Assembly (NCBI GenBank): GCA_025559845.1
Contig: CP048469.1
Span: 1,798,001 to 1,862,000, forward strand
Length of the DNA: 64,000 nucleotides
Reading direction: 5' to 3'
From: Agrobacterium tumefaciens
Lineage (GTDB): Bacteria; Pseudomonadota; Alphaproteobacteria; Rhizobiales; Rhizobiaceae
How positions within the stretch are numbered: position 1 is the first letter of the stretch; every line of letters starts with the position of its first letter. A program made the translations under genes and the position numbers. Below are positions 55,520-64,000 of this stretch, in pieces. The notes below the pieces were generated by a model that saw only the letters and a list, made by a program, of their open reading frames with translations, ran no database searches and was not told where the DNA came from.

Positions 55520-56114
55520 AGTGCTTGCACGACTGAAAGCCATTATCGCAGATGCTGAGGCAGATATGGCGGAACATTTTTCAGACGCCAAAGAAACTGG
55601 CGAGCGCGCTGACTTGGCTGACGCCGAAGTTTGTTTGCTCGTAGATGATGCCAAGGCGATTGTAGCCGCCCTGTCCGCTGCGGAGCCTGTCGGCTGGCTA
55701 CCTAAGCGAAAATGGGAGCAAATGACAGCCGCCGAACCTTGGCTGACCAATGTAATATACTCGGAAGATCAGTCAGAATTCTTCCCTTGCATCCCCATCT
55801 ACGCCGCCCCTCACGCTCCACCCGCAGCCGTGAAAGCTTTGGAGTGGATCGTTGCGCATCCGGCAGAGAGTAATGCTGTGGTTTGGGATGTCGCAAAGAA
55901 CGCCCTCTCCGCACAGGTGCTCGACGTGGCGGGGTGGCAGCTTGTGCCGAAAGAGCCGACGCAAGAGATGCTCGATGCATGCGGCCCTAAGCCCAAACAT
56001 TGGGACGCTACGCCTAGTTCTAGGCGAGTGCGTGAAAGCGCGGATCGTATGCGGCGCGAAGATTATAAGACGATGCTTTCCGCAGCACCCGCAAAGCAGG
56101 AGGGGAAGTCTTGA
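55509..56114 (+). CDS. hypothetical early phage protein (201 aa)
   Basis: 201 residues from ATG 55509 (AGGAGG upstream). Helical N-terminus (LKAIIADAEADMAEHF), GWLPKRKWEQMTAAEPWLTN, and a C-terminal GWQLVPKEPTQEML that recurs in phage early proteins. Unknown. Confidence 0.6.
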   Translation: MQSEVLARLKAIIADAEADMAEHFSDAKETGERADLADAEVCLLVDDAKAIVAALSAAEPVGWLPKRKWEQMTAAEPWLTNVIYSEDQSEFFPCIPIYAAPHAPPAAVKALEWIVAHPAESNAVVWDVAKNALSAQVLDVAGWQLVPKEPTQEMLDACGPKPKHWDATPSSRRVRESADRMRREDYKTMLSAAPAKQEGKS

Positions 56115-56314
56115 GTGATCTGACCAAAGAGGAGTACTGCCGTCGATTTGTCGACTACATGACGCGGGAGGCTGGCTTTAGAACATTCGATAACGGCCAT
56201 TCAGTCCGCTCCTACGCTGAAAACGCGGCTCCTGACTACTGGCAGAATTGCTTAGATAATTCTCCAGAAGAAGCCGCGGAGGCCGATATGGATTGCTGGG
56301 AGGAAAGCGAATGA
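56111..56314 (+). CDS. small hypothetical protein (67 aa)
   Basis: TTG start at 56111 behind AGGAGGGGAAGTC, overlapping the upstream TGA. 67 residues, acidic end (EAAEADMDCWEESE). Unknown. Confidence 0.5.
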   Translation: MSDLTKEEYCRRFVDYMTREAGFRTFDNGHSVRSYAENAAPDYWQNCLDNSPEEAAEADMDCWEESE

Positions 56315-56694
56315 GCGATATGCCCGACGATATCATGAAGGCAGCAGGAGCGGCCATACATGCACCAAATGCTGACATTCATGGGAATACGCTAAGGTAC
56401 TTCTTGGATGAGCGATATGTCGACATGGCCACGATTGTCATTGCCCGAGCCATTCTTTCCGAGCGCGAACGTTCCAGCCAACTCCTATCCGAAGCAGAGA
56501 ACCGCGAGAGGGAGGCTAGGGAGACGGCGCTGGAGGATGCTGCGGCCATTGCCGACAAAGAGGCAGCTTGGCGCGAAAGGCTATTCAAGGCCAACAAGCA
56601 TACCGACAACGCCGCCAAATCAGCTCAGTCTCGGGTAATTGCAGATGCCATCCGCGCACTGAAATCGGAGGCCAACCATGTCACCAACCAATGA
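56311..56694 (+). CDS. hypothetical coiled-coil protein (127 aa)
   Basis: ATG 56311 in an ATGA overlap. 127 residues, long charged helix (LLSEAENREREARETALEDA). Unknown. Confidence 0.55.
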   Translation: MSDMPDDIMKAAGAAIHAPNADIHGNTLRYFLDERYVDMATIVIARAILSERERSSQLLSEAENREREARETALEDAAAIADKEAAWRERLFKANKHTDNAAKSAQSRVIADAIRALKSEANHVTNQ

Positions 56695-56947
56695 CAACTC
56701 CCCTCGTCTCATCGGCAGAAGAGAAGCGGCTGCATACCTCGGCATAGGGCAGTCAACATTCTCTCTGTGGGTGTCGACCCATAAGATGCCTGCGGCGATC
56801 GCCGGCACGCGTAAGTGGGACAAGAGAGCGATTGACGCTAAGCTAGACGAGATAAGCGGTCTGCACGCAGCAAACGACAATGCAGAGGACGAATTCGAAC
56901 GATGGGAGCGGGAACAGAATGCGCGAAAAGCTCAAAGGTCTAGCTAG
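56678..56947 (+). CDS. excisionase-like helix-turn-helix protein
   Basis: 89 residues. LIGRREAAAYLGIGQSTFSL with WVSTHKMPAAIAGTRKWDKR is an AlpA/excisionase-type winged helix. It overlaps the previous and next genes. Directly before the integrase, so it is the probable directionality factor. Carries ANDN motifs at both ends (MSPTNDN, AANDNAED). Confidence 0.78.
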   Translation: MSPTNDNSPRLIGRREAAAYLGIGQSTFSLWVSTHKMPAAIAGTRKWDKRAIDAKLDEISGLHAANDNAEDEFERWEREQNARKAQRSS

Positions 56948-57968
56948 GGTCAAAAAGCGACTCGCGAGCGGCAAGACCATCACATACTGCTACGCATGGC
57001 GCGGCGGCCCGCTTTTGAAGGACAAGGCGGGTCGTCCGCTGCAACCAGGCGATCCGTTGCTCATGCGGGCATTCGTGGAGGCTACGAAGGATCGCTTCGT
57101 CGACCAGACCGACAACATGCATCGGCTGATCACTGAATACAAATCATCCACAGATTTCACCGGCCTCTCTCCGAAGTCGCAGAAAGAATACAGCCGATAT
57201 ATAGACAAGGTTCGCGACGAGTTCGGCACGATGAGCTTGGTGGCTATTCAGGACAAGCGCGCCCGAGGCAAATTCAAGGAGTGGCGCGACGGAATGGCTG
57301 ATAAGCCTCGTACCGCCGATTTCGCGTGGATGGTTCTTGCCCGTATCCTGTCGGTGGCAAAGGATCGTGGCCGGATCTCCATAAATCAGGCAGAGCGCGG
57401 CGGGCGCATCTACAGCGTCGATCGCAACGAAAACATCTGGACCGACGACACCTTGGCGAGCTTGTTCGCCGTTGCGTCCAAGGAAATCAAAGCTGCAGTC
57501 ATCATGGCACTTTGGACCGGCCAGCGAAAAGGCGACATTCTCAAAGCGCCGTGGAGCGACTACGACGGCTCACACATAAAAGTGAAGCAGGGAAAGACAG
57601 GCGCACGCGTCAAAATACCTGCAGGAGTAGAGCTGCGCGAGCTGCTGGATGGCATGCCGAGGATATCCCCGACCATCCTCACCAATAAGCGAGACAAGCG
57701 ACCCTGGACGTCCGACGGGTTCAACACCAGCTGGACTAAAGCAAAGATCAAGGCAGGTATCACTGATCTGACATTTCACGACCTGCGCGGCACAGCGGTT
57801 ACGCGCCTAGCTATCGCAGGATGTTCGGTGGCGCAGATCGCTTCGATTACTGGGCACAGCCTAAAGGACGTCGAAGGCATTCTTGATGCCCACTATCTCG
57901 GAGGCAAAGCAGCGCTTGCCGAGGAGGCGATCAAGAAGCTAGAGGAGTATCAGGAGAAGATGAAATGA
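56919..57968 (+). CDS. int: tyrosine recombinase integrase
   Basis: 349 residues from ATG 56919 (GGAGCGGGAACAGA upstream). The catalytic set is visible: Arg203 (WTGQRKGD), His287 and Arg290 (FHDLRGTA), His313 (ITGHSL) and Tyr326 (DAHYLGG). N-terminal arm-binding and core-binding parts precede. It reads toward the tRNA-Arg gene that marks the right attachment site. Confidence 0.95.
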   Translation: MREKLKGLARVKKRLASGKTITYCYAWRGGPLLKDKAGRPLQPGDPLLMRAFVEATKDRFVDQTDNMHRLITEYKSSTDFTGLSPKSQKEYSRYIDKVRDEFGTMSLVAIQDKRARGKFKEWRDGMADKPRTADFAWMVLARILSVAKDRGRISINQAERGGRIYSVDRNENIWTDDTLASLFAVASKEIKAAVIMALWTGQRKGDILKAPWSDYDGSHIKVKQGKTGARVKIPAGVELRELLDGMPRISPTILTNKRDKRPWTSDGFNTSWTKAKIKAGITDLTFHDLRGTAVTRLAIAGCSVAQIASITGHSLKDVEGILDAHYLGGKAALAEEAIKKLEEYQEKMK

Positions 57969-58246
57969 ACCACGACGAAGAGATTTCTGCGGCAGGAGCG
58001 CTCGGTGAGCTGCTAACCTCCGCTATGCATCATGCCCATGAGACATCGAGATCCTACTTTTATTCTTGGGAGCGTGACGCTTGGCGGTGGCTGATTCGCT
58101 ACTTGGAGCGGAACCCCGACGGGCCGACTGGCAACGATTGGGTGAAGACCTTCATCGCCTCCAACCGCGAGCAAATCCAAGCTGAAACGGGAAACATAAA
58201 CTTTCAGCTTGCTGTCGAGCCCCAGCCAAATAAGAAGCCCGCTTGA
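57965..58246 (+). CDS. small protein after the integrase (93 aa)
   Basis: ATG 57965 overlaps the integrase stop. 93 residues, HHAHETSRSYFYSWERDAWR. Followed by a strong terminator. Unknown. Confidence 0.6.
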   Translation: MNHDEEISAAGALGELLTSAMHHAHETSRSYFYSWERDAWRWLIRYLERNPDGPTGNDWVKTFIASNREQIQAETGNINFQLAVEPQPNKKPA

Positions 58247-58262
58247 TGCGGGCTTTTTCTTT
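58236..58262 (+). terminator. terminator of the integrase operon
   Basis: GCCCGC-TTGAT-GCGGGC followed by TTTTTCTTTT. Confidence 0.88.
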
Positions 58263-58300
58263 TCCAAGTTGCACAACGTGAATGCATCAAGAACAGATTT

Positions 58301-58330
58301 TGCAAACTGCCAGCAAAAACTGCAAACTGC
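58301..58330. repeat. direct repeats TGCAAACTGC, possible integrase arm sites
   Basis: TGCAAACTGC at 58301-58310 and 58321-58330, spaced 20 bp start to start, just inside the right att site. Spacing by two helical turns suits arm-type binding sites. Confidence 0.5.
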
Positions 58331-58365
58331 GATATGCCAATTTGTCGCTAACTGCTTGAAAAGAT

Positions 58366-58410
58366 TGGCGACCCCTGCAGGACTCGAACCTGCGACCTAC
58401 TGCTTAGAAG
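58366..58410. other. attR core (right prophage boundary) inside tRNA-Arg 3' half
   Basis: Inferred from integrase orientation and from integration into tRNA 3' ends by such integrases. The exact core cannot be set without the left junction. Confidence 0.55.
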
Positions 58411-58442
58411 GCAGTTGCTCTATCCAGTTGAGCTAAGGGGCC
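58366..58442 (-). tRNA. tRNA-Arg(TCT), host gene and attachment site
   Basis: Full cloverleaf with encoded CCA: acceptor GGCCCCT/AGGGGTC, D stem GCTC/GAGC, anticodon stem ACTGC/GCAGT with loop CTTCTAA (anticodon TCT), T arm GCAGG/CCTGC. Its 3' end points into the prophage, so the integrase most likely crossed over in this 3' half; the matching copy should be left of the window. Confidence 0.95.
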
Positions 58443-58475
58443 GAAACGCCGATTGAGTTCGGCGTCAAATAATCT

Positions 58476-58781
58476 TTAGTGCGTCCAGGGCTGCGTGCGG
58501 GTGAAGCGGAAGTTGTCCGTGTAGGACACGACCTTACGCGTCGCTTCCTTCGGCTGGATAACACGATATTCAATACCTTTACGCTGAGCGTAAGCTTCCG
58601 CCTGCTCCTGCGTTTCGAACGTCAGCTTGACCTGCTGGTTCATGTCAGACGTGGAGGTGTACCCCATGATCGGATCGATCTTGCGCGGAACCTCAGCGTC
58701 GAATTCCAGAACCCAGATATTCGTCTTCGCCTTGCCGGACTGCATGGCTGTTTTTGCAGGGCGATAGATCTTCGCAGACAT
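58476..58781 (-). CDS. complex I accessory subunit, NDUFS4/NDUFA-type (ETC complex I subunit)
   Basis: 101 residues: AKIYRPAKTAMQSGKAKTNI then WVLEFDAEVPRKIDPIMGYT, QVKLTFETQEQAEAYAQRKG and the ending FRFTRTQPWTH. This is the alphaproteobacterial NDUFS4-like protein. First host gene beyond the prophage. Confidence 0.9.
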   Translation of the reverse strand: MSAKIYRPAKTAMQSGKAKTNIWVLEFDAEVPRKIDPIMGYTSTSDMNQQVKLTFETQEQAEAYAQRKGIEYRVIQPKEATRKVVSYTDNFRFTRTQPWTH

Positions 58782-59048
58782 TTCGAAACGACTCCGGTGA
58801 GACGACGGGCTTTTACCCTTGAACGACTATTGGCGTACAGGAACGACGTAACCAAATCGTGTCATGTACGATAAATCTGGAATGGACCGACTCCATGTGA
58901 GAGTCAAGCCGCCAGCGGCCATTCGATTCTGTTGGATGGCCCGCATTTGCACGATGGTTTCTGCTGACAATGAAACAATGTGGAAAAAGTCGATTTTTGT
59001 TGTTGCGGTATCGAGATGAACCGTGTATCTCCCCACCCATCGCTTCGG

Positions 59049-59125
<77 letters not shown>

Positions 59126-59377
59126 TCAACATCTTGTTGATGTGATTGGCTTTTCCCAAAAATTCAAAAATTAGACTTGATGGCTCTTCACAAGAGCGAT
59201 GTGGGAAATGCGTGCCGGTTTCACGGCTGCAGCAGTCGGCAGCACAGGCCGGTATCGTCACCTACCCTTCCGCGATCAGCAGGATCGACGCAGAGCAAAA
59301 TCTCCACCTGAATTGCCGTAACGTCATGCGCCACGGCAATTCAAACAATGCTGGCAGGCAAAGCGTTTCGGGCAGGT

Positions 59378-59530
59378 TCACTGCCCGACAAATGTAAAGT
59401 AGCCGTAAGTAGCGGCGAAGAAGAGAACGATAGCAGCAATCGTCAGCGCCTTTTTGGCATTCGGCCCAAGCGGCTTGCGCGGCTGTTTCGGTGGCTTCGG
59501 CTTGCGGAACTGCACCACGTTGTCGTTCAT
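59378..59530 (-). CDS. small membrane protein (50 aa)
   Basis: ATG 59530. MNDNVVQFRKPKPPKQPRKP is basic and Pro-rich, then one membrane segment (LTIAAIVLFFAATYGYFTF). Conserved in kind across Rhizobiales host genomes; function unknown. The 250 bases to its right up to tRNA-Pro show nothing else certain. Confidence 0.65.
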   Translation of the reverse strand: MNDNVVQFRKPKPPKQPRKPLGPNAKKALTIAAIVLFFAATYGYFTFVGQ

Positions 59531-59784
59531 TGTTTCATGTCCTGCGTATCATTTTTCAGAGGTCACCAGTCAAACCGGCTAAGGAAGTAAGCTCGTATGT
59601 CTGGCATGTTTCATTTTATCTATAAGCATCGACGACTGTAAGAAATATTACCAAGTTTTCACTTCCCCCTTTCGTCAAGCTGTGCCACTCCCCACAATCA
59701 GAGGAATAGAAACAGCAATATCCGAGACAGAAAGACGGCTGGAAACAATCCACCGTGGTATTTCGGGTTTTCCAGGTGATGAAA

Positions 59785-61080
59785 ATGAGCGAAGCAGACG
59801 GTAACGGCTCGAACCCGAACAACAACCAGCCCGATTTGCGAGAGATTCTCGGCTCTGCACGGTCGGGCAAGAAAAAATCGCGCCGCTCGATCTACATCGT
59901 CGCCGGTCTTTTGCTGGTGGGTGCCGCAGGCGCCTATTATTATCGTTCCGCGACCGCTGGAGTTGCCTATAGCTACACGACAGAGGCTGCCAGACGCGGC
60001 GATCTTGCGGTAATCGTCACCTCCACCGGCTCCGTTCAGCCGACGGATCAGGTGGATATATCGAGCGAACTGTCAGGCACCGTGCGCAAGGTCAATGTCA
60101 CCTATAACTCGCCCGTCAAGGCCGGCGACATCCTGGCCGAACTCGATACGAACAAACTTGAAGCCGACGTGCAGAGCGCCCGTGCCAAGCTTGCCTCCGC
60201 CAAGGCAAACGTGCTGAAGGCGCGCGCCGATCTCGGCTCCGCCAAGACATCGCTCGAACGGTTGAAATCTCTGGTGCAGAACCGGGTTTCCAGCCAGCAG
60301 GATCTCGATGCAGCCCAGTTCAGCCACGATGCGGCAGCCGCCACGCTCGAGGTCAACGAGGCGACCGTGCTTTCCGCCGAGGCGGATCTGAGACTGGCTG
60401 AAGTCAATCTCGGCAAGGCCAAGATCGTTTCGCCGATCGATGGCGTGATCCTGACGCGTGATGTCGATCCGGGTGCTACCGTCGCCTCCTCCCTCAACGC
60501 GCCCGTTCTGTTCACCATTGCCGGCGATCTGCGCCATATGGAATTGCAGGTATCCGTCGATGAGGCTGATGTCGGCAAGGTCGAGGCAAGACAGAAGGCC
60601 ACATTCAATGTGGATGCCTATCCCGACCGCAGCTTCCCGGCAGAAATCGAAACCGTGCGTTTTGCCTCTGAAACGGTCACCAATGTCGTGACCTACAAGG
60701 GCATTCTGACGGTCGACAATGAGGAACTTCTGCTTCGCCCGGGTATGACGGCGACCGCAAACATCGTCGTTGAGGACGTGAAGGATGTGTTGCTGGTGCC
60801 GAACTCGGCGCTTCGCTATACCCCGCCGCGCGAATCCGCCTCCCGTGGCGGCGGCCTGATGAGCCTATTCCGCCCGCCCCGCATGGGTCGTCCGCAAAAC
60901 CGCGGCGCCAGCGAGGCCGCGGCTGGAAAACGTACGGTCTGGGTGCTGCGCAACAACAACCCGGAATCGGTATCGATTGAAACCGGCTCGACCGATGGCC
61001 AGCACACTGTGGTAAAATCCGGCGAACTGAAGGCCGATGACCTGGTGATTACGGACGCATCTGCACGCAACAGCGGCTGA
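59785..61080 (+). CDS. MacA-type periplasmic adaptor (membrane fusion protein)
   Basis: 431 residues. One membrane anchor (YIVAGLLLVGAAGAYYY), then lipoyl half DISSELSGTVRKVNVTYNSP, coiled-coil hairpin (about 110-190), lipoyl half LGKAKIVSPIDGVILTRDVD, and beta-barrel. Starts at ATG 59785 (AGG eight bases upstream; an earlier ATG is two codons before). Joins the MacB-type transporter to an outer-membrane channel for export. Confidence 0.88.
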   Translation: MSEADGNGSNPNNNQPDLREILGSARSGKKKSRRSIYIVAGLLLVGAAGAYYYRSATAGVAYSYTTEAARRGDLAVIVTSTGSVQPTDQVDISSELSGTVRKVNVTYNSPVKAGDILAELDTNKLEADVQSARAKLASAKANVLKARADLGSAKTSLERLKSLVQNRVSSQQDLDAAQFSHDAAAATLEVNEATVLSAEADLRLAEVNLGKAKIVSPIDGVILTRDVDPGATVASSLNAPVLFTIAGDLRHMELQVSVDEADVGKVEARQKATFNVDAYPDRSFPAEIETVRFASETVTNVVTYKGILTVDNEELLLRPGMTATANIVVEDVKDVLLVPNSALRYTPPRESASRGGGLMSLFRPPRMGRPQNRGASEAAAGKRTVWVLRNNNPESVSIETGSTDGQHTVVKSGELKADDLVITDASARNSG

Positions 61081-61094
61081 CAGAGGAAAACGTC

Positions 61095-61814
61095 ATGCAA
61101 CAACCGCCGCTCATCGAATTCCGTGATGTCGTCAAGCAATACGGCCGTGGCGAAGCGACGATCCGCGCACTGGATGGCGTAAGCCTGTCGATCCACCAGC
61201 ATGAATTCGTCGCGATCATGGGGCCGTCCGGTTCAGGTAAATCGACATCCATGAACATCATCGGCTGTCTCGATACACCTACGGCGGGCGAATATCTGTT
61301 TCAGGGTGTGCCAACCAGCGGCTTTGACAACGAACATCTGACGCTGCTGCGCCGCCATATGCTTGGTTTCGTCTTTCAGGGTTTCAACCTTCTGGCCCGC
61401 ACTTCGGCGGTGGAAAATGTCGAACTGCCCCTCGTCTATCGTGGCATGAAGGCAGCCGAACGGCGTGAACGCGCCATGGAAGCGCTGGCACAGGTAGGGC
61501 TGAAAGGCCGTGAGGATCACACCACCCAGGAGCTTTCCGGTGGCCAGCAGCAGCGCGTGGCAATTGCCCGCGCCATCGTTACCCGCCCAGCTCTTCTTCT
61601 GGCCGACGAGCCGACCGGCAATCTCGACACAAAGACCAGCAACGAGATCATGGAACTGATCACCTCGCTCAACCGCGACAAAGGTATCACGGTGGTGATG
61701 GTGACGCATGAAGAAGACATTGCTGCCCACGCCAAGCGGCTATTGCGCTTCGTTGATGGCCATCTTGCCTCCGACAGCGCCGTGACGGAAAAGGAGACCA
61801 CAGATGTTTCTTGA
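61095..61814 (+). CDS. ABC transporter ATPase (MacB N-terminal-type)
   Basis: 239 residues with Walker [10 protein letters not shown], signature ELSGGQQQR and Walker [12 protein letters not shown]. Paired with the adjacent permease, which in E. coli MacB is fused to it. Confidence 0.95.
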   Translation: MQQPPLIEFRDVVKQYGRGEATIRALDGVSLSIHQHEFVAIMGPSGSGKSTSMNIIGCLDTPTAGEYLFQGVPTSGFDNEHLTLLRRHMLGFVFQGFNLLARTSAVENVELPLVYRGMKAAERRERAMEALAQVGLKGREDHTTQELSGGQQQRVAIARAIVTRPALLLADEPTGNLDTKTSNEIMELITSLNRDKGITVVMVTHEEDIAAHAKRLLRFVDGHLASDSAVTEKETTDVS

Positions 61815-63012
61815 AACGTCCAGACTTGCGTTGCGCGCCATCAACCGCAACCTGCTGCGCTCTTTCCTGACCGTTCTTGGCGTCGTCATTGGCGTTGCCG
61901 CCGTTATCGCCATGGTGACGATCGGCAATGGCACGACGGCACAGGTAAAATCTGAACTGTCGCGCCTCGGCACCAACATGCTGTTCGTCCGCCCAGGCCA
62001 GTTTGGCCCCGGCCGCGCCAGCACCGAAGCCAAGCGCTTCGATGATCGCGATGTGGAAGCCATCAGAAACCAGATCAGTGGCGTGCGCGCCGTCGCGCCG
62101 CAAAACCGCAGCTCTGCGGCAACGGTCATTTTCGGCGGCAAGAACCACCAGACAAGCGTGATCGGCACGACAAACGATTACCTGATTGCTCAGGACTGGA
62201 CGATTGCACGCGGGCGTGATTTCCAGCCGGCGGAAGATCGTGGCGGCCAGATCGGCTGCATCATCGGCGAAACAGTGCGACAGGAATTGTTCGGTGCGGA
62301 AAATCCCGTTGGCCAGACCATCCGGGTCAGCAACATTTCCTGCCCGGTCATCGGCCTTCTGGCGCGAAAAGGCCAATCCGGCCTGGGCGACGATCAGGAT
62401 GACACCATCATCATGCCGCTCAAGATCCATCAGCGGCGCATCGGCGGCACGACAACCATTTCCTCGATCATGGTCTCGGCGCAGGACGGCGTTTCGACAT
62501 CCAAGGTCCAGGCGGACCTGGAGCGCCTGCTGCGCGAACGTCGCCGCATCGGCATTGGCCGCGAAGACGACTTCTCCGTAAACGACATGACGCAGATCGC
62601 CTCTGCCATGACCGGAACGACAACGCTGCTGACAGGTCTTCTCGGCGCCGTCGCCGCCGTCAGTCTTCTGGTCGGTGGCATCGGCATCATGAACATCATG
62701 CTGGTGTCGGTCACGGAAAGAACCCGCGAAATCGGCATCCGGCTGGCGATTGGTGCGCTGGAAAAGCAGGTCCTCACGCAGTTTCTGGTAGAAGCCGTGA
62801 TGCTGTCGGCCTTCGGTGGCATTGTCGGCATCTTGACCGGCCTTGGCCTTGCCTACGCCGTCGTCACCTTCCTCAACGTCCCCTTCGTCACCAGCCCGTC
62901 GATCATTGTCCTGGCTTTCGCCTTTTCGGCGGCGATCGGCGTGATTTTCGGCTATTTCCCGGCACGACGCGCCGCAAGCCTGAGCCCGATCGAAGCCTTG
63001 CGGCACGAATGA
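61804..63012 (+). CDS. ABC permease (MacB/FtsX-type)
   Basis: 402 residues: N-terminal membrane segment, a periplasmic MacB domain ([17 protein letters not shown] and onward), then three C-terminal segments of the FtsX domain ([36 protein letters not shown]). Overlaps the ATPase gene by 11 bases. Confidence 0.93.
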   Translation: MFLETSRLALRAINRNLLRSFLTVLGVVIGVAAVIAMVTIGNGTTAQVKSELSRLGTNMLFVRPGQFGPGRASTEAKRFDDRDVEAIRNQISGVRAVAPQNRSSAATVIFGGKNHQTSVIGTTNDYLIAQDWTIARGRDFQPAEDRGGQIGCIIGETVRQELFGAENPVGQTIRVSNISCPVIGLLARKGQSGLGDDQDDTIIMPLKIHQRRIGGTTTISSIMVSAQDGVSTSKVQADLERLLRERRRIGIGREDDFSVNDMTQIASAMTGTTTLLTGLLGAVAAVSLLVGGIGIMNIMLVSVTERTREIGIRLAIGALEKQVLTQFLVEAVMLSAFGGIVGILTGLGLAYAVVTFLNVPFVTSPSIIVLAFAFSAAIGVIFGYFPARRAASLSPIEALRHE

Positions 63013-63163
63013 ACCTGGCATTTGATGCGGTGTCTGTTTTGGAAAGGGACGCGTATTTCCGCATTCCGACCTTGCCCTCGCCTCTCGCGATCGAGGACTT
63101 GATAGAACTCTGATCAAGCCAGGAACGACAATGTGCGGTTTAAGCAGCGCTGCAGCCTGAATC

Positions 63164-63193
63164 AAAAAGCGCCGTCAGAGCGGCGCTTTTTTT
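63164..63193. terminator. bidirectional terminator between macB-like and sufA-like genes
   Basis: AAAAAGCGCCG-TCAGAG-CGGCGCTTTTTTT, with T runs on both strands, placed between two convergent genes. Confidence 0.88.
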
Positions 63194-63213
63194 AAACACA
63201 ATGGCTGAAACGA

Positions 63214-63603
63214 TCAGACGCTTGCAGCAGCCTCGCGCTGTTTTGCCAGAGCTGCCAGATCGGCAGGCTTCAATTCGACCGATTCACCGCAGCCGCAGGC
63301 CGAGGTCTGATTGGGGTTGTTGAAGGTGAAGCCGGAGCGCATTTTCGTGATTTCGAAATCCATCTGCGTTCCCAGAAGATAAAGCACGGCTGATGGCTGT
63401 ATCCAGACTCTGGCGCCATCGAATTCGATCAGATCGTCCTTCGCATCCGGCTCGGTCACGAGGTCGATGGTATATTCCATACCGGCGCAACCACCCTTTT
63501 TGATGCCGACGCGCACGCCTTTGGCGTCTGGACCGGAATTTTCGGTGATTGCTTTGACACGCGAGGCGGCAGCCTGCGTCATGGTCATAACTGCAAAGCC
63601 CAT
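63214..63603 (-). CDS. sufA: Fe-S cluster assembly A-type carrier (SufA/IscA/HesB)
   Basis: 129 residues from ATG 63603 (AAGGAGA upstream). Contains VRVGIKKGGCAGMEYTIDLV with Cys, and SACGCGESVEL with the two last Cys, the three-Cys pattern of the family. Host gene. Confidence 0.92.
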   Translation of the reverse strand: MGFAVMTMTQAAASRVKAITENSGPDAKGVRVGIKKGGCAGMEYTIDLVTEPDAKDDLIEFDGARVWIQPSAVLYLLGTQMDFEITKMRSGFTFNNPNQTSACGCGESVELKPADLAALAKQREAAASV

Positions 63604-63716
63604 GGGCTCATTCTCCTTCAACAATCGAGTTCAAGGCTCGATGCTCGATGGATTCGAATTTAATCGTAGCTGAAGGCATCATCAAGGGACGATGCCTGTC
63701 AAAATTGGCAAGCGGC

Positions 63717-64000
63717 TCAATACCAGCCGACAGCGACCTGCGCTTCTTCCGACATGCGGTCGGGTGTCCACGGCGGATCAAAGGTCATTTCAACCGAAAC
63801 GCCCGACACGCCTTCAACGGCGCCGACCGCATTTTCCACCCAACCGGGCATTTCGCCGGCGACCGGACAACCAGGCGCCGTCAGCGTCATGACGATCTTC
63901 ACCATCCGGTCGTCTTCAATGTCGATCTTGTAAACAAGGCCGAGTTCGAAGATATCAGCCGGAATTTCCGGATCGTACACGGTTTTGAGCGCCGCAATCA
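63717..64000 (-). CDS. sufT: SufT-like (DUF59/MIP18) Fe-S assembly protein, N-terminus beyond window
   Basis: The frame is open to the window edge. YDPEIPADIFELGLVYKIDI, TLTAPGCPVAGEMP and DPPWTPDRMSEEAQVAVG are the conserved features. The end of the host suf operon. Confidence 0.9.
   Translation of the reverse strand, partial: IAALKTVYDPEIPADIFELGLVYKIDIEDDRMVKIVMTLTAPGCPVAGEMPGWVENAVGAVEGVSGVSVEMTFDPPWTPDRMSEEAQVAVGWY

Noticed and set aside
61687..63165. A 492-residue - strand frame opposite the macB-like genes
   Set aside because: It is antisense to two clear ABC transporter genes in high-GC DNA, and its composition (Arg, His, Asp, Gly rich) is that of a shadow frame.

Overview
The window is most of an integrated HK97-type siphophage prophage (about 1-58.4 kb, running off the left edge) followed by about 5.6 kb of host chromosome. 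The host looks like a Rhizobiaceae member (Agrobacterium/Rhizobium type). The flank holds an NDUFS4-like complex I accessory subunit gene, tRNA-Pro(TGG), a MacAB-type efflux operon and a SufA/SufT-type Fe-S assembly pair, and the phage proteins are of kinds common in rhizobial prophages. The right prophage boundary is the 3' end of a tRNA-Arg(TCT) gene (58366-58442), with the tyrosine integrase reading toward it.

Layout. 1-3 kb: cargo genes (DNA-binding protein, membrane-anchored trypsin-like protease, small proteins, a possible HEPN protein). 3-18.7 kb (- strand): tail tip, fibres, lysis cassette (holin candidate, SAR-type endolysin, Rz/Rz1 spanins), J-like hub, tape measure, with + strand cargo genes inserted. 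17.6-19.8 kb: a second immunity-like module (BRO antirepressor divergent from a ribbon-helix-helix repressor, plus a Rha-type antirepressor). 19.8-29.4 kb: tail tube and chaperones (with a probable -1 frameshift), head-tail joining, capsid, protease, portal, terminase, HNH. 29.4-29.65 kb: two phage tRNAs. 29.8-51 kb (- strand): DNA metabolism (VRR-NUC-type nuclease, prim-pol/helicase, two DNA methyltransferases, SF2 helicase, sigma-like factor, Cas4/RecB-like nuclease, phage sliding clamp, nucleotidyltransferase, DUF669 SSB, Sak4 recombinase, HNH enzymes, many small proteins). 51-53 kb: two different repressors with two operator families and a small RNA. 53-58 kb (+ strand): early small genes, excisionase-like protein, integrase.

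Regulation. Three near-identical leftward promoters at 1.28, 40.3 and 51.07 kb and one rightward promoter at 51.75 kb all carry the palindrome ACAAATTTGT, the probable operator of the first repressor. That repressor has Ala where S24 peptidases have the catalytic Ser, which fits with control by antirepressors rather than self-cleavage. The rightward promoter makes a terminated RNA of about 125 nt whose hairpin loop reads TGTGGTG and which also carries GGTCTCCTC. These are complementary to a leader module (small hairpin, then CACCACA, then GAGGAGA, then the start codon) found in front of about 19 phage genes on both strands. I read this as a C4-antisense-RNA-like regulator with a prophage-wide target set, the most interesting system in the window.

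A second pattern is the peptide motif (A/P)ANDN in about 17 unrelated proteins of the DNA-metabolism and early regions and in none of the structural proteins. It matches the start of the alphaproteobacterial SsrA tag, which is bound by the adaptor SspB.
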